Shown piece by piece: positions 32,990-44,039 of a stretch of 63,422 nucleotides of DNA (positions within the stretch are counted from its first letter, which is position 1; the number at the start of each line of letters is the position of its first letter). The stretch is from an uncultured Eubacteriales bacterium (GTDB lineage Bacteria; Bacillota; Clostridia; Christensenellales; Aristaeellaceae): the NCBI GenBank assembly GCA_902765395.1, contig CACWZP010000017.1:1-63422 (forward strand). Direction: 5' to 3'. The translations under genes were made by a program, and so were the position numbers. Below the pieces are notes generated by a model that saw only the letters and a list, made by a program, of their open reading frames with translations, did no database searches and had not been told where the DNA came from.

Positions 32990-35413
32990 ATGAGCGTGCT
33001 CTATTCAAGCGCGGGCCTGCTGGCCCTCATCATTCACCTGATCATCAACCACGACGTGCTGCGCAGCCCTTCGGGGAAGGAGATCCTGCCCGCCCACCGG
33101 GCCTATCGCTCCTTCCTGTTCGTCATCACGGCCTACTATATCACGGACATCCTGTGGGGCCTCCTGTACGAGCGTCGGCTCACCCCCCTGACCCACCTGG
33201 ACACCGCCGTCTATTTCGCGTCCATGGCCATATCGATCCTGCTCTGGACGCGCTTCGCCATCGCCTATATGAAGGAGGAAAGCGCCTTCGGCCGCATGCT
33301 GGCCATCATCGGCTGGCTGATCTGCGGCTTCCAGATGCTGTTCCTGGCGGTGAACTTCTTCCTGCCGGTGCTGTACTCCTTCGACGCGGACGGCAATTAC
33401 CACGCCGAGGCGGCGCGATACATCACCCTGGCCGTACAGATCGCCATGTACCTGATGACGTCCGTCTACGCCATCTTCGTCGCGACGCGCAACACCGGCA
33501 CCATGAAGCTGCGCCACCGCACCATCGCCATCTCCAGCCTGGCCATGGCCGGGTTCATCGGCGCGCAGGCGCTGTACCCGCTGCTGCCGCTGTACGCCAT
33601 CGGCTGCCTGCTGAGCACCTGCGTGCTGCACAGCTTCGTGCTGGAAAACGAAAAGGAGGAATACCGGGACAAGCTGGAGGAGCGTTTGCACGAGAACATC
33701 CTCAAGGGCAACTACTACGACCTGCTCACGGGCCTGCCCGGCATGTCCTATTTCTTCGAGCTGGCCCAGTCCGCCCGCGCAGGCATCAAGCGCAGCGGCG
33801 GCAGGTGCTGCCTGCTGTACATGAACCTGAGCGGACTGAAGTTCTACAACCAGAGCCACGGCTTCGCGGAGGGCGACCGGCTGCTGCGCTCGTTCTCCCA
33901 GCTGCTGGTCTCCGCCTTTGGGAACGAAAGCTGCAGCCGCTTCGGCCAGGACCACTTCGTGGTGCTGACGGCGGAAGAAGGCCTGGACGAGGCCCTGGAT
34001 GCCCTGTTCAAGGCCTGGGACGACCTGAACGGCCACGACTGCCCCGCCGTGCTGGTGGGCGTCTATCCGGACAGCGTGGACAACGTGGACATCAGCACCG
34101 CCTGCGACCTGGCCAAGATCGCCTGCGACGCCATCCGCCACACCTACGTGTCCTCCGTCAAGTACTACGACACCGCCATGCTGGCCAGCGCCGAGCGCCA
34201 GCAGTACATCGTCTCCCACCTGGACCAGGCCATCCAGGAGCAGTGGATCCAGGTCTACTACCAGCCCATCGTCCGCGCCGCCAGCCGCCAGGTCTGCGAC
34301 GAGGAGGCGCTGGCCCGCTGGATCGACCCCCGGCGCGGCTTCCTCTCCCCCGCCGATTTCATCCCCATCCTGGAGGAGGCGAAGCAGATCTACCGGCTGG
34401 ATCTGTATATCGTGGACCGGGTGCTGGAGAAAAACCGCCGGCTGAAGGAATCCGGGCTGCACCTGGTGCCCCAGTCCGTCAACCTGTCCCGGTCGGACTT
34501 TGAATCCTGCGACATCGTGGAGGAGATCCGCCGCCGCGTGGACGACGCCGGGCTCGACCGCAGCCTGCTGACCATCGAGATCACCGAGAGCATCATCGGC
34601 GGCGACTTCGATTTCATCAAGGAACAGGTGGAGCGCTTCCGGGCGCTGGGCTTCCCCGTGTGGATGGACGACTTCGGCAGCGGCTACTCGTCCCTGGACG
34701 TACTGCAGAGCATGCCGGTGGACCTGATCAAGTTCGACATGCGCTTCATGCAGCAGTTCAACCACGGCGACAAGAGCAAGATCATACTCACCGAACTGAT
34801 GAAGATGGCCGTGGGCCTGGGCATCGACACCGTGTGCGAGGGCGTGGAGCGGGAGGACCAGGTGGAATTCCTGCGGGACATCGGCTGCTCCAAGCTGCAG
34901 GGCTTCTACTACGCCCGGCCCATGCCCATGGAGCAGATCCTCGAGCGCTACCGGACCGGCCAGCAGATCGGCTTCGAGAACCCCGCGGAGTCCGGCTACT
35001 TTGACGCCATCGGCCGCATCAACCTCTACGACCTGGCGGTCATTGCCAAGGAAGAGGAGGATGCCTTCCAGCACTACTTCAGCACCGTGCCCATGTCGAT
35101 CATCGAGGTGCAGGAAGGCGAGACGCGCTTCGTCCGCAGCAACCACGCCTATCGGGACTTCATGTGGCGCGCCTTCCGGCTGGACATCTCCGAGCTGAAC
35201 GCCGATTACCACGCCACGAGAGAGGGGCCCGGGCAGCCCTTTGTGGACGCGCTGCGCCAGTGCTGCGACGGCGGCAGCCGGCTGGTGTTTGAAAACGCCC
35301 TGCCGGACGGCAGCACCGCCCATGTCTTCATGCGCCGCATCGCGGAAAACCCCGTCACCGGCACGGAGGCGGTGGCCGTGGCCGTGCTGGCCATCACCGA
35401 CCCCGACAGATAA
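32990..35413 (+). CDS. Membrane-bound GGDEF(degenerate)-EAL cyclic di-GMP phosphodiesterase
   Basis: 807 residues. About seven membrane helices fill residues 1-215. A GGDEF domain follows (about 240-390) in which the active loop reads FGQDHF (318-323) instead of GGDEF, so it cannot make c-di-GMP. The EAL domain (about 405-660) is complete: EAL at 439-441, NLSRSDF, ESIIGG, DDFGSGYSS, the Lys of LIKFD, EGVE and QGFYYARPM. It should hydrolyse c-di-GMP. A C-terminal part of about 120 residues (from 690) has a PAS-like look (SIIEVQEGETRFVRSNHAYRDFMW). The N-terminal helices suggest that an external signal controls the activity. Next gene is 26 bases downstream. Confidence 0.9.
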   Translation: MSVLYSSAGLLALIIHLIINHDVLRSPSGKEILPAHRAYRSFLFVITAYYITDILWGLLYERRLTPLTHLDTAVYFASMAISILLWTRFAIAYMKEESAFGRMLAIIGWLICGFQMLFLAVNFFLPVLYSFDADGNYHAEAARYITLAVQIAMYLMTSVYAIFVATRNTGTMKLRHRTIAISSLAMAGFIGAQALYPLLPLYAIGCLLSTCVLHSFVLENEKEEYRDKLEERLHENILKGNYYDLLTGLPGMSYFFELAQSARAGIKRSGGRCCLLYMNLSGLKFYNQSHGFAEGDRLLRSFSQLLVSAFGNESCSRFGQDHFVVLTAEEGLDEALDALFKAWDDLNGHDCPAVLVGVYPDSVDNVDISTACDLAKIACDAIRHTYVSSVKYYDTAMLASAERQQYIVSHLDQAIQEQWIQVYYQPIVRAASRQVCDEEALARWIDPRRGFLSPADFIPILEEAKQIYRLDLYIVDRVLEKNRRLKESGLHLVPQSVNLSRSDFESCDIVEEIRRRVDDAGLDRSLLTIEITESIIGGDFDFIKEQVERFRALGFPVWMDDFGSGYSSLDVLQSMPVDLIKFDMRFMQQFNHGDKSKIILTELMKMAVGLGIDTVCEGVEREDQVEFLRDIGCSKLQGFYYARPMPMEQILERYRTGQQIGFENPAESGYFDAIGRINLYDLAVIAKEEEDAFQHYFSTVPMSIIEVQEGETRFVRSNHAYRDFMWRAFRLDISELNADYHATREGPGQPFVDALRQCCDGGSRLVFENALPDGSTAHVFMRRIAENPVTGTEAVAVAVLAITDPDR

Positions 35414-35439
35414 TCACATCAACGCTGGAGGATACAGAC

Positions 35440-36321
35440 ATGCGCTATGCGTACAAGGTTCCCGAGGAAAAGCAGATCCGGGTCATCATCGATTCCGACA
35501 CCGCCTGCGAGGCGGACGATCCCTTCGCCATCGCCCACGCGCTGATGAGCTCCAAGCTCATCGTGCGCGCCCTGGTGGCGGAGCACTTCGCCGCCCCCGG
35601 CTCCATGAAAAAGAGCCGCGAGGCCATCCGGCGCCTGCTGGATGCCATGCACCGGGAGACGAACCTGCTGGACGGCGAGGAGTGGCCTCTGGACGGGAAC
35701 CGGCCCATGTCCGAGGGCGTGCGGTTCATCATCGACGAGGCCCTGCGCGAGGACGCGCGGCCGCTGTTCGTGCTGTGCCTCGGCGCGCTCTCCAACCTGG
35801 CCCGGGCGTTCCGGGAGGCGCCGGAGATCATCCGTCGGATGACCGTGGTCACCATCGGCGGCCACGGCTACGACGTGTCCCCCATCCCCTTCCGGGAGTT
35901 CAACTTCGGCAACGACGTGGACGCCGCCAACGCCCTGCTCACCTCCGGCGCACAGATCTGGCAGGTGCCCGTGCCCGCCTATGGCAGCATCCGCACGGGG
36001 CTGGCGGAGCTTCAATACCGGGTCGCCCCCTGCGGCGACGCCGGGCGGTATCTGTTCGACCAGATGGTGGCCTACAACGAATCCCCCGCCGCCGGGTGGA
36101 CCCCCGGCGAGAGCTGGTCCCTGGGCGATTCCCCCGCCGTGGCCGTCACGCTGGACCCCTCCTGCGGCCGGTTCCACACTCAGGCCGCCCGGTTCGTCAA
36201 CCCGGACACCACCTATTCCGATCGCCAAACGGGCCAGTTCGTGCGTCTGTACGACACCGTGGACTCCCGCTACGTGCTGGAGGACTTCTTCGCCAAGCTG
36301 GCGATAAATTACCTGGATTGA
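35440..36321 (+). CDS. Nucleoside hydrolase (inosine-uridine family)
   Basis: 293 residues. The calcium-binding Asp cluster is in IIDSDTACEADDPFAI (DSD and DD), and the second cluster in NFGNDVDAANALL. The family cleaves the N-glycosidic bond of ribonucleosides. The insert ACEA between the two Asp groups marks a separate subgroup whose substrate may not be a common nucleoside. Gene follows the phosphodiesterase by 26 bases with TGGAGG before the ATG, so it is likely in the same transcript, though the functional link is unclear. Confidence 0.82.
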   Translation: MRYAYKVPEEKQIRVIIDSDTACEADDPFAIAHALMSSKLIVRALVAEHFAAPGSMKKSREAIRRLLDAMHRETNLLDGEEWPLDGNRPMSEGVRFIIDEALREDARPLFVLCLGALSNLARAFREAPEIIRRMTVVTIGGHGYDVSPIPFREFNFGNDVDAANALLTSGAQIWQVPVPAYGSIRTGLAELQYRVAPCGDAGRYLFDQMVAYNESPAAGWTPGESWSLGDSPAVAVTLDPSCGRFHTQAARFVNPDTTYSDRQTGQFVRLYDTVDSRYVLEDFFAKLAINYLD

Positions 36322-36337
36322 ACCAGGCCAATCAAAT

Positions 36338-36371
36338 GCGCCCCGCGTTCACCCATGTGAGCGCGGGGCGC
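36338..36371. terminator. Bidirectional terminator between nucleoside hydrolase and tex
   Basis: GCGCCCCGCGTTCAC (36338-36352) and GTGAGCGCGGGGCGC (36357-36371) form a 15 bp stem with one mismatch around a 4 base loop; AT-rich bases flank both sides. Confidence 0.85.
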
Positions 36372-36382
36372 GTATTATTCCA

Positions 36383-38536
<2,154 letters not shown>

Positions 38537-38555
38537 GCCTGTCTCCTGTCTGTCG

Positions 38556-39269
38556 TCACTTCAAAAGATTCAGGGTAATGAGCTCCGCCGTTTGGCGCTG
38601 CTGTTCCTCGGCGGTGATGGCGGCCGCGCCGTCGCCGGCCTGCGCGCCGTAGCTGCCGAACTGGGCATGGTTGCCGCCCTCGATGGCTTCCTTCACGTAA
38701 TCATCCGGCGCGAACCGGTCGCCCGCGGCCACCTTGTCCATGTTCAGCACGCCGTCCTCCGTGCCGTATATCGAGACCAGCGTCAGGCCGTCGTCCAGCT
38801 CCCGCGTGGGATAGGCGGCCAGCAGCGCCACCCCGTTAAGCTCCTCCGGGTGTCTGGCGGCGTAGTCCGCGGCCATGGCCCCGCCCAGGGAGTGCCCGGC
38901 GATGGACCAGCGCTCGTAATTGTATTGGTTCATCACGGCGTCCGCGCTGTTTAAGCCGAAGAACGCCAGGCGGAACGGCATCTTCACCAGGCACACGTCC
39001 ATGCCGCCCTCGGCGATGCGGCGCAGCAGCGGCGCGCAGGCAGTCTCTTCCACCTTCGCGCCGGGATAGAAGATCAGCGCGTCCGTCTCGGAAGGGCCGT
39101 CGAAGCGCCAGCCGTAGCCGGTCTTCTCCACGGTCACCGACCCGCCCGAGGCCAGCGCCGCCAGAGCCGTTTCATCCGCGTGGTAGTAGACGCCCGCGTA
39201 GATGAAGAACGCGACGGCCAGCGCCGCAAGGACGCCCACGGGAACGAGCCACTTCAGCCTCTTTTTCAC
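38556..39269 (-). CDS. Membrane-anchored alpha/beta hydrolase
   Basis: About 237 residues from a GTG at 39269. An N-terminal membrane segment (VPVGVLAALAVAFFIYAGV) is followed by the hydrolase core: FYPGAKVE, nucleophile elbow AGHSLGGAMAADYA, acid strand SIYGTEDGVLN, and a His in GGNHAQFGSY. Triad complete. A longer open frame goes to 39356, but GGAGGGGGA 10 bases before GTG 39269 supports the shorter form (inferred). Family of small secreted or outward-facing hydrolases; substrate unknown. Upstream of tex in a probable operon. Confidence 0.72.
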   Translation of the reverse strand: MKKRLKWLVPVGVLAALAVAFFIYAGVYYHADETALAALASGGSVTVEKTGYGWRFDGPSETDALIFYPGAKVEETACAPLLRRIAEGGMDVCLVKMPFRLAFFGLNSADAVMNQYNYERWSIAGHSLGGAMAADYAARHPEELNGVALLAAYPTRELDDGLTLVSIYGTEDGVLNMDKVAAGDRFAPDDYVKEAIEGGNHAQFGSYGAQAGDGAAAITAEEQQRQTAELITLNLLK

Positions 39270-39484
39270 CTTCCACACTTCCCCCTCCGCGCGGGACACC
39301 CATTCGCGCGATAATCGTCTGATTGTATTATAGCACAGCCGCGCGCGTTTTTCCACCGTGCGGCGGGATTCCTATACCGCGCCGGAGCCGTCCGGCAAGC
39401 TGTCTGTCAATAAACAGCGCCCTGTAAACCAGCTGCAGGGGCGTCAATGCGACGCCCCTGCAGCCGGTTCATTCTGCGTTTGTT

Positions 39485-39997
39485 TCAACCGTTTTTCTTC
39501 GCCCAGGCCGCGACCCTGTCCTCGCTCCTGGCCGCCTCCGCGCCGTGGATGGACAGCCCAGGCAACACCGTGGCGCCCTTGCAGATCTTCTTCAGCTCCC
39601 GTTCGCTTCCGCCCAGGCCGCTGCCCTCGTTGGTGCAGAAGGGCACGATCCTCTTGCCGGTCAAATCATAGTGCTCCAGGAACGTGTACACGCACATCGG
39701 CATGGTGCCCCACCAGTTGGGATAGCCCACGAAGATGGTGTCGTAGCCGTCGATGCTCCCGGGATACCGCTTCAACTCCGGCCGGGCGTGCTCGCGCAGC
39801 TCCGCCTTGGCCTCCTCGATGCAGACCATGTAGTCCGGGCTGTACTCTCTCACGGTCTCGATCTCGAACAGGTCGCCGCCCACGGCCTTCTGGATGAACT
39901 CCGCCACGCGCTCAGTGTTGCCCTTGGCCAGGTCCACGATGGAACCGTTCCAGTAATTCTGTCCCTTGCGGGAATAGTACACGATCAGGTTTGCCAT
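39485..39997 (-). CDS. Flavodoxin
   Basis: 170 residues. NLIVYYSRKGQNYWN holds the FMN phosphate loop (SRKGQ); the two ring-binding loops are seen in VGYPNWWGTMP and CTNEGSGLGG. This resembles the flavodoxin_4-like clostridial group often made under stress and able to serve in reduction of quinones or nitro compounds. ATG 39997 with GGAGGACG upstream is preferred to the longer frame. It is 79 bases behind the LysR gene on the same strand, so it may be that regulator's target. Confidence 0.85.
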   Translation of the reverse strand: MANLIVYYSRKGQNYWNGSIVDLAKGNTERVAEFIQKAVGGDLFEIETVREYSPDYMVCIEEAKAELREHARPELKRYPGSIDGYDTIFVGYPNWWGTMPMCVYTFLEHYDLTGKRIVPFCTNEGSGLGGSERELKKICKGATVLPGLSIHGAEAARSEDRVAAWAKKNG

Positions 39998-40076
39998 GTC
40001 ATCGTCCTCCATTTGATTATAGGCGCAAAAATCCCCTAAATCAATTCGGATTCCGGGGGTTTTCAATAAGTACAGC

Positions 40077-40946
40077 TTATATGAAATGCCGTTCGAGGCA
40101 GGACACGAACTCCCACTGCAGCGGGGAATCCCGCTCCTCCAGCCAGAAGGCGAACATCTTGCGGGTCACGGGGGCCTCGCCCCGCGTCAGCGGCACCAGC
40201 GCCGTCCCCGCCGCCGCCAGGTCGCGGTCGCAGGGCAGCCAGCCCACGCCCGCCACGGCGTTCATGCAGGCCTCCTCCACGCTGTCCACGAACAGCAGGT
40301 CGCCCCGCACGGTCACCACGTCCCGCCAGTAGGACGCCTCGCTGGCCCGCTGCTGCGGCGTGGACACCACGATGCACAGCTCGTCCCGCAGTGCCTCCAG
40401 CGACACTGAGGCCTGCCCGGCCAGCGGGCTGTCCTGGCGCAGCATGGCGTAGAGCGGCTGGTCGCCCAGCTCCTCGTTCACGAAGTGGTCCGCCAGCGCC
40501 CGGCGCTGGTCGTTGACAACCATGTCCAGCCGGCCCGCCATCACCTTCTGGAAGATGTCCTCGTGGGTGCCGGAGACCAGCGTCATCTGCACATAGGGAT
40601 GGGCGGCCACGAAGTCGCTCACGGCATTCTGAACGGTCTTCCCGCTGAACCCCGTCAGCACCCCGATGCGCAGCTGCCGGCGCTCGCCCGTGCCGATGCG
40701 GCGCACCTCGCGGACGGTGGAATCCACCTCCGCCACGTGGCGCTTCGCCCGCTGGAAGAACCACTCTCCCGCGGCTGTGACGGCAAAGCGCCTGCCCTTG
40801 CGCTCCAGCAGCCGCACCCCCAGCTCGTCCTCCAGCGCCCTGATCTGCTGGCTGATGGCCGACTGGGAGATGTGGCACAGCTCCGCCGCCTCGGAAAAGC
40901 TGCCCGTCTCCACCACGGCGACGTAGTACTTCATCTGGCGTATCAT
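40077..40946 (-). CDS. LysR-family transcriptional regulator
   Basis: 289 residues. The N-terminal winged helix (MKYYVAVVETGSFSEAAELCHISQSAISQQIRALEDELG) is an ideal LysR signature, followed by the linker helix and two periplasmic-binding-like halves from about residue 90. GGAGG stands before the ATG and TATAAT (minus, 40974-40979) about 30 bases before. It transcribes toward the flavodoxin gene and away from the secreted-protein gene at 41078, so either may be controlled. Co-inducer unknown. Confidence 0.92.
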   Translation of the reverse strand: MIRQMKYYVAVVETGSFSEAAELCHISQSAISQQIRALEDELGVRLLERKGRRFAVTAAGEWFFQRAKRHVAEVDSTVREVRRIGTGERRQLRIGVLTGFSGKTVQNAVSDFVAAHPYVQMTLVSGTHEDIFQKVMAGRLDMVVNDQRRALADHFVNEELGDQPLYAMLRQDSPLAGQASVSLEALRDELCIVVSTPQQRASEASYWRDVVTVRGDLLFVDSVEEACMNAVAGVGWLPCDRDLAAAGTALVPLTRGEAPVTRKMFAFWLEERDSPLQWEFVSCLERHFI

Positions 40947-41033
40947 TCAGGAACACCTCCGCATTGTAACCACATTATAACACATTTCTCCCCTCCGTGG
41001 AAACGCTCACGGGTCGATTTTGGCCGCGCGATG

Positions 41034-41042
41034 TGGTATAAT
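41034..41042 (+). promoter_or_regulatory. Extended -10 promoter of the secreted tandem-domain protein
   Basis: TGG followed by TATAAT (41037-41042), with no good -35; the start would be about 30 bases before ATG 41078. It sits between divergent genes, close to the LysR start. Confidence 0.6.
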
Positions 41043-41077
41043 TGAGCCGCTGTATTTCAAGCAAAGGAAGATGCGCC

Positions 41078-41848
41078 ATGAAAAGAACGATGAACCTCGT
41101 CCTCGCGCTGGTCCTGCTGGCGATCTGCTTTGCCTTCGGCGCCCGGGCCGAGGCGCTGGAGGACTACTGCGGCACTTGGGCGGCCGACGGCGCCGCCGTG
41201 GAGATCTGGACGGAGGACGGCGAAGGCCAGTGCCGGGCCGTGTTCGTGGACGACAGCGGCGAGGCCGAGATCTGGCAGTACGGCAGCTGCTGCCGCGACG
41301 AGAGCGCGCCTGGCCTGCAGTGCCTCAGCGTCACGCGCACCCGGGAGCGCCTCGACCCGCTGTTCGACAGCCTGGAGGAGCTGAGCTGGTCGATGAACGA
41401 CTTCGCCACCGCCAGCCTGGAGCTGTCGAATGGCAGCCTGCTCTTCACCGATGAGACCATGGACGCGCCCATCGCGCTGACCCGCTTGGACGACGCACCC
41501 GCCAGCGAGCGCACCCGGGCCCTTGCATACCTGGGCAAGTGGTCGGGCGAAGCCGGCGAGCTGTGGGTGGAGGATCACGGCGTGTGCTGCCAGTTCACCG
41601 TCACCGTGCCCGTGGACGAGGTCACCCGCCACCGCTGGACCTACACCTGCGTCTACGACGCCGAAAGCGGCGCCATGGAGACCAAGAGCATCTCCCCGCT
41701 GGGGATCATCACCCTCGAGGCGGACGGCACCAGCGAGGTGGAGGAATACAACGACGCCGAGCTGGCCACGTTCACCCTCAGGGATGGAGGGATGATCTGG
41801 AGCGCCCTGGACGTAGGGGAAGCGGTGCTGGAGCGCGCCGCGGAATGA
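41078..41848 (+). CDS. Secreted protein with two related domains, function unknown
   Basis: 256 residues. A signal peptide ends about residue 24 (AFGARAEA). Two similar halves follow: YCGTWAADGAAVEIWTEDG.. near 30 and YLGKWSGEAGELWVEDHG.. near 150, each with a Trp-rich strand and Cys pairs (QYGSCC; YTC). The pattern (GTW start, antiparallel strands) resembles lipocalin-like barrels found in gut Clostridia, but no named family is certain. ATG 41078 has AAAGGAAG upstream. It leads to the nitroreductase gene 44 bases further on. Confidence 0.65.
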   Translation: MKRTMNLVLALVLLAICFAFGARAEALEDYCGTWAADGAAVEIWTEDGEGQCRAVFVDDSGEAEIWQYGSCCRDESAPGLQCLSVTRTRERLDPLFDSLEELSWSMNDFATASLELSNGSLLFTDETMDAPIALTRLDDAPASERTRALAYLGKWSGEAGELWVEDHGVCCQFTVTVPVDEVTRHRWTYTCVYDAESGAMETKSISPLGIITLEADGTSEVEEYNDAELATFTLRDGGMIWSALDVGEAVLERAAE

Positions 41849-41892
41849 TCCACAGCCCTGCTGACCGGGATTTTACAGAGGGAGGCACCGCT

Positions 41893-42627
41893 ATGAACGA
41901 GGTCATACGACAGCTCTTCGAGCGCAAATCCGTGCGCGCGTTCACGGAACAGCCCATCGACGAGGGCATCGTCCGCACGATCCTGGAGGCCGCGGCCATG
42001 GCCCCCACCGCCGGGAACCAGCAGCTGTACACCATCCTGCGGGTGACCGACCCGGCGCTGAAGGAGCGGCTGGTGGAATCCTGCGACCACCAGCCCTTCA
42101 TCGCCCGCGGGCAGCTGGTGCTGGTGTTCTGCGCGGACTGCCTGAAGTGGTACGACGCCTTTTCGAGCGTCGGCTGCCAGCCCCGCCGGCCCGGGCCGGG
42201 CGACCTCATGCTGGCGGTGGACGACGCGCTGATCGCCGCCCAGAACGCCGTGGTCGCGGCCGAGGCCTTCGGCATCGGCTCCTGCTACATCGGCGACATC
42301 ATGGAGAACATCGAAGTCCAGCGGGACATCCTCGGCCTGCCGGAATACGTGTTCCCCGCCGCGCTGCTGGTGTTCGGCTATCCCACCGAGCAGCAAAAGG
42401 CGCGCCGCAAGCCGGAGAGGGCCGACCTGCGCTTCATCGTGCAGGAGAACCGGTATCACCGGATGGACGAAGGCGAACTGCGCCAGATTTTCCTGAAAAA
42501 AGCATCCGGCGGGAATTACGAGGAATGGATGGCGGCCTTCTGCAAGAGGAAGTACAATTCCGATTTCGCCCGGGAGATGAGCCGCTCCGTCGGGGAATAC
42601 CTGAAGCAATACCAGAACGAAACCTGA
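41893..42627 (+). CDS. Nitroreductase-family FMN oxidoreductase
   Basis: 244 residues. The start RKSVRAFTEQPIDEGIVRTILEAAAMAPTAGN is the FMN-binding signature, and GIGSCYIGDIMENIEVQ and FPAALLVFGYPTE follow. The C-terminal stretch (from about 195) with a helical dimer arm ends LKQYQNET. Family members reduce nitro groups or flavin-like compounds with NAD(P)H. GGAGGCACC before the ATG decides the start; the longer reading frame through 41539 is a shadow. Confidence 0.9.
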   Translation: MNEVIRQLFERKSVRAFTEQPIDEGIVRTILEAAAMAPTAGNQQLYTILRVTDPALKERLVESCDHQPFIARGQLVLVFCADCLKWYDAFSSVGCQPRRPGPGDLMLAVDDALIAAQNAVVAAEAFGIGSCYIGDIMENIEVQRDILGLPEYVFPAALLVFGYPTEQQKARRKPERADLRFIVQENRYHRMDEGELRQIFLKKASGGNYEEWMAAFCKRKYNSDFAREMSRSVGEYLKQYQNET

Positions 42628-42653
42628 CAACACGACAGAACGGAGAAGAAGAA

Positions 42654-44009
42654 ATGTCCAACCGCTCAGACGCAAACCGCACAACCGACCCCATTGAAAC
42701 CCGCGAATTGAAACCCAACGCGCTGGCCCTGCTGCCCATCGTCATATTCCTGGCCATCTACCTCGGCAACGGCATCTACTTTGAATACATACAGCCCATC
42801 GAAGGCAGGATGGGCTTTTACATCATGTCCGTGGTGGTCGCCTTCGGCATCGCGCTGATCGTGGCGTTCATGCAGAACAGGCGCCTGTCCTTCGACGAAA
42901 AGATCCACGTCTGCGCCCAGGGCATCGGCGACGACAACATCACCACCATGCTGCTGATCTTCCTGCTGGCCGGGGCCTTCAGCGGCATCGCCCGGGCCAC
43001 CGGCGGGGCCGTCAGCGTGGCCAACATGCTGCTGAACGTGATCCCGTCCCGCTTCGCGGTCTCGGGGCTGTTCATCATCGCCTGCCTGATCTCCATGGCC
43101 ATGGGCACCAGCGTAGGCACCATCACGCTGCTGGTGCCCATCGCGACGGAGGTGGCCCAGAACGGCGCGCTCTCGCTGCCGCTGTGCGTGGGCACGGTGG
43201 TGGGCGGCGCGATGTTCGGCGACAACCTCTCCGTGATCTCCGACACCACCATCGCCGCCACCCGCACCCAGGGCATCGAGATGAAGGACAAATTCCTGAC
43301 CAACATCAGAATCGCCCTGCCCGCGGCGCTTGCGACGCTGGCGCTGCTGATCGTGCTGTCACTGGGAAGCAAGGACGCCCCCATCGGCCATTTCGACTTC
43401 AACGTCTGGCTGGCGCTGCCCTACTTCGCGGTGCTGGCGCTGGCGCTGCTGGGCATCAACGTGTTCGTGGTGCTGCTGATCGGCGTGGGGCTGTTCCTGG
43501 TGGTGGGGCTGTGCCTGGGCCAGGTGGGCTACGCGGACGCCTTTTCGGCCATGGGCGACGGCACCGCCGCCATGTTCGAGACCATGATCGTCACCGTCCT
43601 GGTGGCCTCGATCTCCGCGCTGATGAAAGCCCACGGCGGCTTCGAGGCGATCCTGAAGTTCATCCGCGCTCACTTCAACGGCAGGCGCGGCGGCATGGCG
43701 GGCATCGCGCTGCTCACCGCGTTCATGGACATCGCCACCGCCAACAACACCGTGGCCATCGTCATCGCCGCGCCCATCGCAAAGGAGATCAGCCAGGAAT
43801 TCGGCGTGTCCGGCAAGGTGACGGCCTCGCTGCTGGACACCTGCTCCTGCATCGCCCAGGGCATCATCCCCTACGGCGCCCAGCTGCTGATCGCGGCGGG
43901 CCTGGCGGGCATCAGCAGCTTCTCCATCATGCCCTGGCTGTTCTACCCCTTCCTGCTTTCGGTGTTCGTGGTCATCTCCATCGTCCGCGCGGGCTCGCGC
44001 AAGGATTAA
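42654..44009 (+). CDS. nhaC: NhaC-family Na+/H+ antiporter
   Basis: 451 residues with about eleven membrane helices. The core repeats show GGAVSVANMLLNVIP, AMGTSVGTITLLVPIA, VGGAMFGDNLSVISDTTIAATR and a second set GGMAGIALLTAFMDIATANNTVAIVIA. The conserved charged region FGDNLSVISDTT identifies NhaC rather than NhaD. A weak AGAAGAAG leader before ATG 42654. It would exchange sodium for protons. Shares direction with the nitroreductase (26 bases apart) and with MATE. Confidence 0.88.
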   Translation: MSNRSDANRTTDPIETRELKPNALALLPIVIFLAIYLGNGIYFEYIQPIEGRMGFYIMSVVVAFGIALIVAFMQNRRLSFDEKIHVCAQGIGDDNITTMLLIFLLAGAFSGIARATGGAVSVANMLLNVIPSRFAVSGLFIIACLISMAMGTSVGTITLLVPIATEVAQNGALSLPLCVGTVVGGAMFGDNLSVISDTTIAATRTQGIEMKDKFLTNIRIALPAALATLALLIVLSLGSKDAPIGHFDFNVWLALPYFAVLALALLGINVFVVLLIGVGLFLVVGLCLGQVGYADAFSAMGDGTAAMFETMIVTVLVASISALMKAHGGFEAILKFIRAHFNGRRGGMAGIALLTAFMDIATANNTVAIVIAAPIAKEISQEFGVSGKVTASLLDTCSCIAQGIIPYGAQLLIAAGLAGISSFSIMPWLFYPFLLSVFVVISIVRAGSRKD

Positions 44010-44039
44010 CGCTTCAGTTGAAATCTCTGGAGGCCATTC

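Noticed and set aside
40020-40076. Terminator between LysR and flavodoxin genes
   Set aside because: Only a 4-5 bp CCCC/GGGG pairing with a long loop; too weak to call.
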